A stretch of 21,631 bases of DNA, taken from NCBI GenBank assembly GCA_026985385.1, contig JALSQM010000003.1:1-21631 (forward strand), in the 5' to 3' direction. A program made the position numbers and the translations under genes. Shown here in pieces: positions 6,827 through 13,874 of this stretch. Each line of letters opens with the position of its first letter. The first letter of the stretch is position 1. The notes under the pieces were generated by a model. It did no database searches. It saw only the letters and a list, made by a program, of their open reading frames with translations, and had not been told where the DNA came from. The DNA comes from Acidilobaceae archaeon (GTDB lineage Archaea; Thermoproteota; Thermoprotei_A; Sulfolobales; Acidilobaceae).

Positions 6827-8194
6827 ATGGCGCGCCCGAGCCCTAAGAGGAAGGAGTGGCCCCTCTACTGGGATCGTAGAATAGAGACCATGCCATGGGA
6901 CGAGCTGGTTAGGCTGGCTGAGAAGAAGCTAAGGTACATAGTGAGGTTCGCCTACCTCAACAGCAGGTTCTACCATGAGCACCTAGACTCTGCTGGCGTT
7001 AAACCCGACGACGTCAGGACGATAAAGGATCTACCCAAGATACCCTTCATAGTGAAGGATGACGTGAGGCATAAGATACAGACGGAGCCCATACCCTACG
7101 GTAGCCACCCCGGCCTGCCGGATAGCTACCACTACAAGATAGCGACTAGCACTGGAACCACGGGTAGGCCTACATACAACACTTGGAGCCCGGCTGAGGA
7201 GGCCTATGCCAGGGACCTAAACGCTAGGAACTTCTGGTCCATGATGATGAGGCCCGGTGATGTATACCTAAACGCTTGGAGGATGGACTTCAACTACGCC
7301 TGGGGTGTGAGGTTCTACAAGACCGCCTGGATGATGGGGATGAAGGTGATACCCCACGGCAGCGCGCCCATAGCCACTATGCCGCAGCTTACAAGGCGCA
7401 CCATAGAGGAGGTTAGGCCCACGGTCGTGGGGGGCACGCCGAGCGGTTTATACCACCTAGCCAGGATGATGGTCGAGGACTGGGGTATCGAACCCCCCTT
7501 CGAGGTAGTTCACACGGCGGGAGAGCCTCTGGTCAGGGAGGTTAGGAAGAAGCTACAGGACATCTACAATACAGACTACGTCTTCGACTTCTTCGGGTTC
7601 AGCGAGATACCATTCACTGAGATGGCCGAGGATCCCTGGTTCGAGGGAGACCACTGGTGGTTCGACGCAACCATATTCGAGATCATAGACCCCGACACCA
7701 AGGAACCCCTAGGACCCGGTGAGAGGGGGGAGCTGGTGGTTACGAGCCTTATAAACCACACACTGCCGATAATCAGGTTCAACGTGGAGGACATCGCGGA
7801 GTATAGGGAGGGGCCCGGGGGCTGTGGCAGAACCCACCCCATGTTCCCATTCGGCGTCTTAGGCAGGGAGGAGTGGCTCGTGAAGGTTAAGGGCTTCGAT
7901 AACAGGTACCACTACATACTACCCTGGGACGTGGAGGCGGTGGTACGCGAGTACCCCGAGATAAAGGACTATCAGATCATAAAGAAGACGAGGCTCGAGC
8001 ACGACAAGCTATACGTGCGCCTAGAGCCGAAGGAGGCTCCCCGGGACCCCGACGAGTGGAGCAGGAACTTCGAGGAGAAGATCTCACAGGCTCTAGGCGT
8101 GCCTGTGAAGGTGGAATACGCCCCGCCTGGAACTATACAGCCGCCGGTGTGGAAGAAGACCTACGTGGTTCACGAGTGGAAGAAGAAACAGTAG
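6827..8194 (+). CDS. Phenylacetate-CoA ligase-like AMP-forming ligase (copy 1)
   Basis: Adenylate-forming CoA ligase of the PaaK branch, 455 residues, close to the usual 430-450. It should activate a carboxylic acid to acyl-AMP and then to acyl-CoA in the cytoplasm. P-loop STGTTGRP at about 108-115; GGTPSGLYHLA and VHTAGEPL in the middle; A5-like FDFFGFSEIPFTEMA; LPIIRFNVEDIAEY for the adenosine-binding region; and a PaaK-type C-terminal domain (PWDVEAVVREYPEIKDY). The tail PPVWKKTYVV aligns with the usual LPRSEGKAxRV and keeps a lysine at the catalytic position. The substrate pocket is rich in Trp, Tyr and Phe (FNYAWGVRFYKTAW), suggesting an aromatic or hydrophobic acid (inference). ATG 6827 is preferred over the in-frame GTG 6806 because GGAGGAGGTG sits at 6808-6817 with good spacing. 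Confidence 0.9.
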   Translation: MARPSPKRKEWPLYWDRRIETMPWDELVRLAEKKLRYIVRFAYLNSRFYHEHLDSAGVKPDDVRTIKDLPKIPFIVKDDVRHKIQTEPIPYGSHPGLPDSYHYKIATSTGTTGRPTYNTWSPAEEAYARDLNARNFWSMMMRPGDVYLNAWRMDFNYAWGVRFYKTAWMMGMKVIPHGSAPIATMPQLTRRTIEEVRPTVVGGTPSGLYHLARMMVEDWGIEPPFEVVHTAGEPLVREVRKKLQDIYNTDYVFDFFGFSEIPFTEMAEDPWFEGDHWWFDATIFEIIDPDTKEPLGPGERGELVVTSLINHTLPIIRFNVEDIAEYREGPGGCGRTHPMFPFGVLGREEWLVKVKGFDNRYHYILPWDVEAVVREYPEIKDYQIIKKTRLEHDKLYVRLEPKEAPRDPDEWSRNFEEKISQALGVPVKVEYAPPGTIQPPVWKKTYVVHEWKKKQ

Positions 8195-8225
8195 GCATCC
8201 ATTGGGTTCCACATACTCGCTAGAC

Positions 8226-8234
8226 CCTTTTTAC
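8226..8234 (+). promoter_or_regulatory. TATA-like element for the GNAT gene
   Basis: CCCTTTTTACC around 8225-8235 would start transcription near 8256, giving a ~30-nt leader with GGTGGAGGA (8272-8280) six bases before ATG 8287. A very similar CCTTTTACC precedes the gene at 13875. Confidence 0.45.
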
Positions 8235-8286
8235 CCCTTAACACCATATACTCTCGTACGTGGAATCATAGGGTGGAGGAGCCTGG

Positions 8287-8913
8287 ATGCAGGACAGGTC
8301 TTGCGAGCTCTACAAGAGGCTCGACACTCCCCAGGGCCCCGTCGAGATTAGGAGGACCTGTGACGCGGACAGCATACGCAGGCTAAGGCTCGCCCAGGGC
8401 TTCGGCTACTTCATAAACCCGGTCATGGGCGTGGAGCCTCTAGCCAAGGCGGCTGAGAGGGGGGACTACGTGGCACTAGGCATACACGACAACGAGATTG
8501 TCGGGTTCCTAGTCGCCTACAGGTGGACGCTCGAGGGCCTCCCATCCAGAATAGCGTTTGAGGACATCTACGATATAGCGACTGAGGTCAGCAGGAAATG
8601 GCGTAAGATGGGCATAGGATCAACGCTCCTAGAGGCGACGGTGAAGGATCCCTTCTTCGACGATAAAGTGCTAATGATCAGGGGGAACCCCGACTACTGG
8701 GACTGCTACGGGGAGCAATGCAAGGTCTACTCAATGTTCATAATGGAGATCCCAACAATGTACTACGGCTTCGAGAAGCTGCCCGTAAGCATGCCGGGCG
8801 ACCTCTTCACTATAGTAAGGATAGGCCCGAAGGCCAGGGTTAGGAAGGAGGATCTGGTATCACTCATACTCAGATTAGCGCGCTCCATAGAGAGTGAGTT
8901 CTACCCCTTCTAG
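8287..8913 (+). CDS. GNAT family N-acetyltransferase
   Basis: Acetyl-CoA-dependent acyltransferase with a GNAT fold, 208 residues. The pantetheine/pyrophosphate-binding motif is VSRKWRKMGIGSTLLEA (102-117), with RKMGIGS matching the R/QxxGxG/A signature. The preceding strand IVGFLVAYRW and the split residues around FEDIYDIATEV are typical. The C-terminal part (about 130-208) is longer than a minimal GNAT and holds YWDCYGEQCKVYSMF, whose two cysteines are five residues apart. ATG 8287 has the strong SD GGTGGAGGA. It has its own TATA-like box but lies 92 nt after the ligase on the same strand. Being surrounded by CoA ligases raises the possibility that it uses an acyl-CoA other than acetyl-CoA (inference); protein or amine acetylation is equally possible. 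Confidence 0.85.
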   Translation: MQDRSCELYKRLDTPQGPVEIRRTCDADSIRRLRLAQGFGYFINPVMGVEPLAKAAERGDYVALGIHDNEIVGFLVAYRWTLEGLPSRIAFEDIYDIATEVSRKWRKMGIGSTLLEATVKDPFFDDKVLMIRGNPDYWDCYGEQCKVYSMFIMEIPTMYYGFEKLPVSMPGDLFTIVRIGPKARVRKEDLVSLILRLARSIESEFYPF

Positions 8914-9061
8914 GGTCAATCTTAGGTAGGACCCTCTAAGGGGTATTATGATAGAAAAACAATATAATGAGTGTGAATTAACGTTTCACTCGTATTCTTA
9001 GATTAAGATAATCAGACTTGTAAAATCATAAATTTTTACTTTGTCGAGTATTATTATCGCA
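8914..9061. other. AT-rich intergenic island between convergent genes, with an imperfect hairpin
   Basis: This 148-nt stretch is markedly richer in A and T than anything else in the window. GTGAA (8973-8977) and TTCAC (8985-8989) pair, and GA/TC can extend the stem at 8969-8970 and 8990-8991 if TG (8971-8972) is bulged. T-rich tracts on both strands, such as AAATTTTTACTTT near 9030-9043, could terminate transcription from both sides. No gene or mobile-element end is visible. Confidence 0.5.
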
Positions 9062-10612
9062 TTATTTGTTGGGTAACTTGTCTACTATCTCGAGTTTTCT
9101 GAGCTTCTTGTAGAATGCCACCCTCTTGTTGACGTAGTCCATTAGTTCCTCCGGTGTGACCATCCCCTTATACTCCGGTTTCAGGACTACCTTGGCGGCG
9201 GGTAAGTGGCCGTAGTCTGGGTGTGGCTCTCCGTAGACGTATGCTTTCTCCACGGCTGGGTGTGACTCTAGCATTATTTCGAGGTCGCGGGGGAATATGG
9301 GGTATGCCTTGTACTTTATCATCCTCTTCCTCACGCCGCGGAAGTAGAGGAGTCCATTCTCGTCCATGACCATTAGGTCCCCTGTCCTAATCCACTCGCC
9401 CACGAAAGCCTTCCTCGTCTCCTCCTCGTCCTCGTAGCCCTTCATCAGCCAGGGCGCCTTGATTAGTAGCTCGCCTACCTCCCCTATGCCAAGCTCCCTA
9501 GTAGGCCTCTCCGGGTCGACTATCTTGGCGTCAACGTCGGGTAGGGGTATACCTACTGTGGCCTTCACGTGGGCTAAATGCTTGGGCTGGAACGTGACCA
9601 CCCACGTCTCGGTCATCCCGTAGAGCTGGACAAGCGGTGCCTTGAGGACTCGTGGGTACTCCTCTTGAACCTCCGGTTTTAGGGGGGCCCCACCGGAGAC
9701 TCCAAGCTCCAGAGACCACCCTGTGGGTAACCCCCTACTCTTAGCCTCGGCTAGGAGCGCTTCATGCATCATGGGAGCCCCCGAGAGGTAGTTAACCCTC
9801 CAGGAGGCCGAGGAGCTGAGCGCTATAGTGGGGTTCCACCTGCGCATAAGCACCGCGGTGCCCCCATAGTAGAGGGATGAGAGCAGGCCCGCCTGGAGGC
9901 CTAGTATGTGGGTTAGAGGAGCGACTACAAGCGATGTAGGGGGCCTCCCCAGTTGTAGCATTGTTGTGAGTGCCATAGTCGAGGACACGACGGCGAAGTG
10001 CGTGTGGAGGGTCTGCATGGTGCGCCCAGCTATTCCCGAGTAGTACATTACGACTCCCACATCCTCCCGGGGCTTGAGGCTAGGCTCCCTCCAAGAGCCT
10101 GAGAGCGTTAGGGCCTCGCCCAGCGGGGAAACCCTCGGCGACCCCCCCTCGTAGTAGCCGGTGAGCACTAGAACGTCCTCGACCCCGGCCTCGGCTAGGA
10201 CGCTCCTCTCACGCTCGTAGAATTCTGGGGAGGCGACCGCCACTCTTATATTCCTACCCTCAAGCTGGAAGCGCAGATCCTCACTCGTAGTCAGGGGATC
10301 CACGAGCACCGCGGCCCCGCCGCTCATCCACACGCCTATGAGGCCCGCCGCTGCCTCGACGGTGTTGAACGCCGAGTATAGAACCTGGCTCCCGGGGCCT
10401 ACGCCCCGCCCCTGGAGCCACGCGGCGACCCCCCGCGCCAGAGTTGCCAGCTTCTCGTAGGTAAGGCAGGTGCCAGTCTCTGCCTGGGCTACTGCGCAGC
10501 GTTCAGGGCTCTGGGAGGCCTGCTCTAGCACGGGCTGGTACGCGGGCGCCTCAGGGTACTCCAGGCTCGTCGGGACACCCTCAGGCCATACTTTAAGCCA
10601 AGGCCTCTCCAT
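9062..10612 (-). CDS. Acyl-CoA synthetase (AMP-binding family) with degenerate motifs
   Basis: Class I adenylate-forming enzyme of the fatty-acyl/acetyl-CoA synthetase branch, 516 residues. Recognisable motifs: VGVVMYYSGIAGR (186-197) at the P-loop position, APLTHILGL (231-239), YGMTET (331-336), GEWIRTGDL (405-413) and the hinge/A8 region FRGVRKRMIKYKAYPIFPRDLE. Two key sites are unusual. The P-loop, normally YTSGTTGxPKG, is YYSGIAGRTMQ, lacking the Thr-Thr and the Pro-Lys. The protein ends LEIVDKLPNK, where relatives continue through a GK that carries the catalytic A10 lysine, so the extreme C-terminus is missing or replaced. The start is ATG 10612, with GGGGGGTC upstream, 45 nt after the stop of the second PaaK-type ligase, so they form an operon. 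It may be an altered-function or decaying synthetase; the long intact frame favours a maintained gene. Confidence 0.85.
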   Translation of the reverse strand: MERPWLKVWPEGVPTSLEYPEAPAYQPVLEQASQSPERCAVAQAETGTCLTYEKLATLARGVAAWLQGRGVGPGSQVLYSAFNTVEAAAGLIGVWMSGGAAVLVDPLTTSEDLRFQLEGRNIRVAVASPEFYERERSVLAEAGVEDVLVLTGYYEGGSPRVSPLGEALTLSGSWREPSLKPREDVGVVMYYSGIAGRTMQTLHTHFAVVSSTMALTTMLQLGRPPTSLVVAPLTHILGLQAGLLSSLYYGGTAVLMRRWNPTIALSSSASWRVNYLSGAPMMHEALLAEAKSRGLPTGWSLELGVSGGAPLKPEVQEEYPRVLKAPLVQLYGMTETWVVTFQPKHLAHVKATVGIPLPDVDAKIVDPERPTRELGIGEVGELLIKAPWLMKGYEDEEETRKAFVGEWIRTGDLMVMDENGLLYFRGVRKRMIKYKAYPIFPRDLEIMLESHPAVEKAYVYGEPHPDYGHLPAAKVVLKPEYKGMVTPEELMDYVNKRVAFYKKLRKLEIVDKLPNK

Positions 10613-10657
10613 AAGCTTGACCCCCCGAGGAAGAAAGAGTGGAAGAGAGGGTGGCGG

Positions 10658-12028
10658 CTACTTGCTCTCCCTCACGTAGAGCTTGTAGACCTTGTGTGGT
10701 AGGGTTCTGACCTCCTCCTCGGGTATCCACTCGACCTCGGTGGGCACGCCCAGCTTCTCCTCGAGAGTCCTGGCTATGCGCTGTCTAAGCTCCTCGGGAT
10801 CCTTGGTTAAGTTGGGGTCGTATACCGCTCTTATCCTCAGCTTGTCCTCCTCCTTGAAGAGATCCTTGCTGCTTCTGATGAACTGCCAGGGCTTCAGTAT
10901 GACCTCTGGGAAGCTGTAGAGTATCTCCTCCACGTCCCTCTGTGTGATGTGTTTGCCCCTCACTATGGCTCCGAATATCGTGCGCCCCAAGTACTTCAGT
11001 GTGGCGTGGGTTCTACCGCTCACGTCCCTCGAGGAATCCTTTATCACCATGTCCTCGTAGTCCCAGCGGAGGTAAACCATGGCCTCATAGTCGAGCGGCG
11101 TTATCACGTACTCACCCTTCTCACCGTCAGACACAACCTCGTGCGTCTTAGGATCGACGACTTCTACGAAGAAGAAGTCCTCCCATATCATTAGACCCTT
11201 CGTGTTACCGGTCTCGACTTGATCCCTGTTCTCAGCCGTAGCTACCACGCAGTCACCCCCACCGCTGGCATCGAGGTGTAGCGTGCCCCAGAAGTCGCGG
11301 CTATACTTCCTGACAGGGTCGGTCAGCATGTCACCCTCTGTTCTAATGAACTTCCACTCATGGCTATGATAAGTCTCTCTAGGGTCTATGCCGCGAGCCC
11401 TGGCGTAGTCCATCCACCTGAACATTGGTAGAGTACCGTGGTTTACCCCGTTGAACTTAACGGCGCTGGCTATCATGTGGAGCCTCTCAATGTCGGTGGG
11501 AGTAGGCATGCTGCTGAACTCCCACACCTGAGCCCCGGTCGCAGCGAAGCCCCTATCGTTGCCGTCCTTGAGCCATGCGTGCCAGTAGTAGCCCCAGACT
11601 AGTATGCGGTCGCCGGGCCTGGCCCCCGCCGCCCATGCATGCCTCGCGTACTCCCTCGTTATCCAGCCCTCCACGTCCCTCTTCGTCTTAGCTATGAAGG
11701 TTGGGAGGCCCGTGGTACCCGTGCTGTGCTGGACCGTGTAGACGTCCTCCTCGGGCACGGCGAGGTAGCCTCCGAAGGGGTCGCCAGTCTTAGCCCTCCG
11801 CTCCCTCACCTTATCCTTATACATGACGGGTATCTTCTCCTGTAGGTCCTCGACGGTTCGTATATCACTGGGTGTTATACCCAGTTCGTCGAACATCTCC
11901 TTAATGGCGGGCGCGAACATGTAGCCCCTAGCCACCTGGCGGCGCAGCTTCTTGTTCTGGAGCTCCCTCAACTCGTCGCGAGGCATGGTCTCGAAGTAGG
12001 GCTCGAAATACTTCGACTCAGACGCCAT
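10658..12028 (-). CDS. Phenylacetate-CoA ligase-like AMP-forming ligase (copy 2)
   Basis: PaaK-type adenylate-forming ligase of 456 residues, a distant paralogue of the ligase at 6827-8194 but facing the other way. P-loop HSTGTTGLPTF (101-111); ILVWGYYWHAW in the pocket region; LHLDASGGGDC in the place of the usual A5 motif; VYLRWDYEDMV for the adenosine-binding region; and a C-terminal domain around ITQRDVEEILYSFPEVI. The tail TLPHKVYKLYV aligns with LPRxEGKxxRV if one residue is deleted, keeping the lysine. N-termini of the two paralogues share the pattern ETMPxDEL...KKLR, but pocket sequences differ strongly, suggesting different substrates. ATG 12028 has GGTGGGAT just upstream and a TATA-like CTTTTAG at 12068-12074. 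It leads an operon with the degenerate acyl-CoA synthetase. Confidence 0.88.
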   Translation of the reverse strand: MASESKYFEPYFETMPRDELRELQNKKLRRQVARGYMFAPAIKEMFDELGITPSDIRTVEDLQEKIPVMYKDKVRERRAKTGDPFGGYLAVPEEDVYTVQHSTGTTGLPTFIAKTKRDVEGWITREYARHAWAAGARPGDRILVWGYYWHAWLKDGNDRGFAATGAQVWEFSSMPTPTDIERLHMIASAVKFNGVNHGTLPMFRWMDYARARGIDPRETYHSHEWKFIRTEGDMLTDPVRKYSRDFWGTLHLDASGGGDCVVATAENRDQVETGNTKGLMIWEDFFFVEVVDPKTHEVVSDGEKGEYVITPLDYEAMVYLRWDYEDMVIKDSSRDVSGRTHATLKYLGRTIFGAIVRGKHITQRDVEEILYSFPEVILKPWQFIRSSKDLFKEEDKLRIRAVYDPNLTKDPEELRQRIARTLEEKLGVPTEVEWIPEEEVRTLPHKVYKLYVRESK

Positions 12029-12066
12029 GATCCCACCGAAAGTCCTCGCGTTGTTGATGTAATCCC

Positions 12067-12075
12067 TCTAAAAGA
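12067..12075 (-). promoter_or_regulatory. TATA-like element for the ligase/acyl-CoA synthetase operon
   Basis: The minus strand reads TTCTTTTAGAGG here. The expected start near 12045 would leave a 17-nt leader with the GGTGGGAT SD before ATG 12028. Confidence 0.4.
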
Positions 12076-12079
12076 ATGT

Positions 12080-12122
12080 GTGGGAGCCCACGATATTAGG
12101 CTAGCTGGATAGTGTGTCCAGC
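12080..12122. repeat. Two inverted repeats in the divergent intergenic region
   Basis: GTGGG-AG-CCCAC at 12080-12091 and GCTGGA (12104-12109) with TCCAGC (12117-12122) around a 7-nt loop. Both lie between the minus-strand ligase operon and the plus-strand chaperonin-like gene, where operators would be expected. No matching copies were seen elsewhere in the window. Confidence 0.35.
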
Positions 12123-12145
12123 CTATACTATTATGCTGCCATGAG

Positions 12146-12185
12146 ATCCCCTACTAATCCACCCCCAGATTAGCTCCAAGGGGAT
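12146..12185 (+). promoter_or_regulatory. Nested stem-loop just upstream of the chaperonin-like gene
   Basis: Outer stem ATCCCC (12146-12151) with GGGGAT (12180-12185), inner stem CTAATC (12154-12159) with GATTAG (12168-12173), 8-nt C-rich loop. The 3' outer arm ends 8 nt before GTG 12194 and covers the only G-rich sequence that could act as SD. A TATA-like CTATACTATTATG at 12123-12135 would start transcription near 12153, which would exclude the outer 5' arm; an upstream start would include it. Confidence 0.4.
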
Positions 12186-12193
12186 GCAATAGG

Positions 12194-13819
12194 GTGAGCC
12201 ATGGACTCTCTAAGCCCTTTAGGGTTGAGGAGAAGGGGCCCGCGAAGGTCGTAGTACCCCTCGGCGGTAGCAGCTACGTGGAGGAGAACACCGCTAGGAA
12301 GGCAATACTACGCATACTCTGGCTCTACGGCTACCTAGCTGGGTCTAGTCTAGGCTCGCGTGGCGCCTTCAAGCTTGTTCACGGCAAATATGGTGACGTC
12401 GTTCCCACGGGTAAGATATACCTGCTGCTAGAGGAGGCTAGCAAGGAGAACCCCATCGTAGAGCTCATATGGGAGACTGCTAGGAGCCTGTGGAGGCAGT
12501 ATGGTGACGGTGTGAAAACGGCTATACTCCTCGCGTTCAAGTTGTACGAGGAGGCATACAAGCTCATGGTAGAGTACGGTCTTAGGCCCTCAGTGATCCT
12601 CGAAGGCTACGCTAAGGCGCTGAGGATCCACCTAAAAACCCTCGAGGATCTAGCCTCGAAGAGCCCTAGGCTGAGTTGCATTCAAGCGGCTCGGAGCATA
12701 CTATGGGGCTCACAGGCCCGCGACATCCTGGCTGGCCTGCTCTGCAGGGCGCTCTCGAGGTACTCGGATAAAGGGTGCTCCAAGCCGTTCACAGAGGCCG
12801 TGGACTTCGAGCGGGTCGAGGGCGGCTCGCTCTCTGATTCCTTCCTCTTCGAGGGAGTCGTAGTTAGGAAGAGGATCTCGAGACCGGGAATGCCCAGGGT
12901 TAGAAGGGGGCCGCTTCGAGTTGTAGTAGTGGACCAGAAGATCTACACTGATCTGAGGTATGAGGGCTACACTTTCATAGTAGACAACCCTGATCTCGCC
13001 CTCAGACTGAGGGAGGAGGCCTCGAGGCTCCACGAGTGGGTTGTTAGGAAGCTTGAGGGACTTGGCGTCGGTTTTATAGTCAACGTTAAGGGCATCGATG
13101 CAGCCGTGGAGGAGGCGTTGGAGAGAAGGGGGATACTAGCGCTGAGGAGGATACCTCCCGAGAAGGCTAGGTTGATGGCGGCGGCGTCCAACGCCAGGAT
13201 CCTCTCAAGGCTCCAGGACGTGGAGCCCGGCGATGTGGGCTTAGTCGACTCGGTAGAGGAGAGGGTCTACGGTGACAGGTACTACACCTTCATAAAGGCT
13301 GGGAGGGGCTGCGTGTCGACACTGGTAATCAGAGGGCCCTGGTATGCTGTGGATACAGTATACCAGGAGGCCAGGATGGCTGCTAGGGGCCTAGAGGCCT
13401 TCCTGGGGGATCCGAGGGGTCTGCCCGCTGGAGGGGCCCCCGAGGTCGAGGCTGCTGTGAGGATCCTCGAGGCCTCGAGAACCGCTCCGGGGAAGATCCA
13501 GCTCGCCATGGAGGCCTACGCTAGGGCCTTGGAGGTGATCCCTAGAACCCTGGCGCGCCACTCCGCCTTAGACCCCGAGGAGGCACTAGCAAACCTCGAG
13601 AGCCTCCACAACAGGGGTCTCTGGGCAGCCGGCGTAGACGAGTTCGAGGGCGAGATAGTGGACGACGTTACGGGTAGGGGCCTTCTAGACCTCTACGCCG
13701 TGAGGCGCGCGGCCAGCGAGGCAGGCGCTAGCCTAGCGGCAGGCCTCTTGAGGGTGACCGGCATAGCGGTCCACAAGAGGGGTGAGTACCTCAGGGCAAT
13801 CAGAGAGCCGCATAGATAG
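12194..13819 (+). CDS. Highly divergent group II chaperonin (thermosome-like) subunit
   Basis: A 541-residue relative of thermosome/TCP-1 subunits with all three domains in order. Equatorial: LGSRGAFKLV (53-62, for LGPRGMDKML), QYGDGVKTAILLA (102-114, for EVGDGTTTAVVLA) and RPSVILEGYAKAL. Intermediate/apical: FEGVVVRKRISRPGMP (219-234), NPDLALRLREEASRLHEW at the helical-protrusion position, and NVKGIDAAVEEALERRGILALRR. C-terminal equatorial: PAGGAPEVE (411-419), ALEVIPRTLARHSALDP (445-461), AAGVDEFEGEIVDD (478-491). The NDGATI loop is replaced by PTGKIYL (71-77). The Asp equivalent to GroEL D398 appears to be M395. Only the Asp of GDG (D105) remains of the three catalytic/metal aspartates. 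It probably cannot cycle ATP normally; a regulatory, capping or scaffold subunit is possible. The start is GTG 12194. Confidence 0.88.
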   Translation: MSHGLSKPFRVEEKGPAKVVVPLGGSSYVEENTARKAILRILWLYGYLAGSSLGSRGAFKLVHGKYGDVVPTGKIYLLLEEASKENPIVELIWETARSLWRQYGDGVKTAILLAFKLYEEAYKLMVEYGLRPSVILEGYAKALRIHLKTLEDLASKSPRLSCIQAARSILWGSQARDILAGLLCRALSRYSDKGCSKPFTEAVDFERVEGGSLSDSFLFEGVVVRKRISRPGMPRVRRGPLRVVVVDQKIYTDLRYEGYTFIVDNPDLALRLREEASRLHEWVVRKLEGLGVGFIVNVKGIDAAVEEALERRGILALRRIPPEKARLMAAASNARILSRLQDVEPGDVGLVDSVEERVYGDRYYTFIKAGRGCVSTLVIRGPWYAVDTVYQEARMAARGLEAFLGDPRGLPAGGAPEVEAAVRILEASRTAPGKIQLAMEAYARALEVIPRTLARHSALDPEEALANLESLHNRGLWAAGVDEFEGEIVDDVTGRGLLDLYAVRRAASEAGASLAAGLLRVTGIAVHKRGEYLRAIREPHR

Positions 13820-13834
13820 CCCTGGGGGCAAGCT

Positions 13835-13843
13835 CCTTTTACC
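13835..13843 (+). promoter_or_regulatory. TATA-like element for the small membrane protein gene
   Basis: TCCTTTTACC at 13834-13843 predicts a start near 13865, about 10 nt before GTG 13875. It resembles the box before the GNAT gene. Confidence 0.4.
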
Positions 13844-13874
13844 TTACCCTGAGGCAGGCAGGTGAGGATCCCCT

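Noticed and set aside
9062..10612. Calling the acyl-CoA synthetase a pseudogene
   Set aside because: Its motifs are altered, but the frame is uninterrupted over 516 codons with an SD and operon context, so CDS is the safer call.
12710..13033. 107-residue open frame on the minus strand
   Set aside because: It is antisense to the chaperonin-like gene, whose alignment to the thermosome runs through this region.
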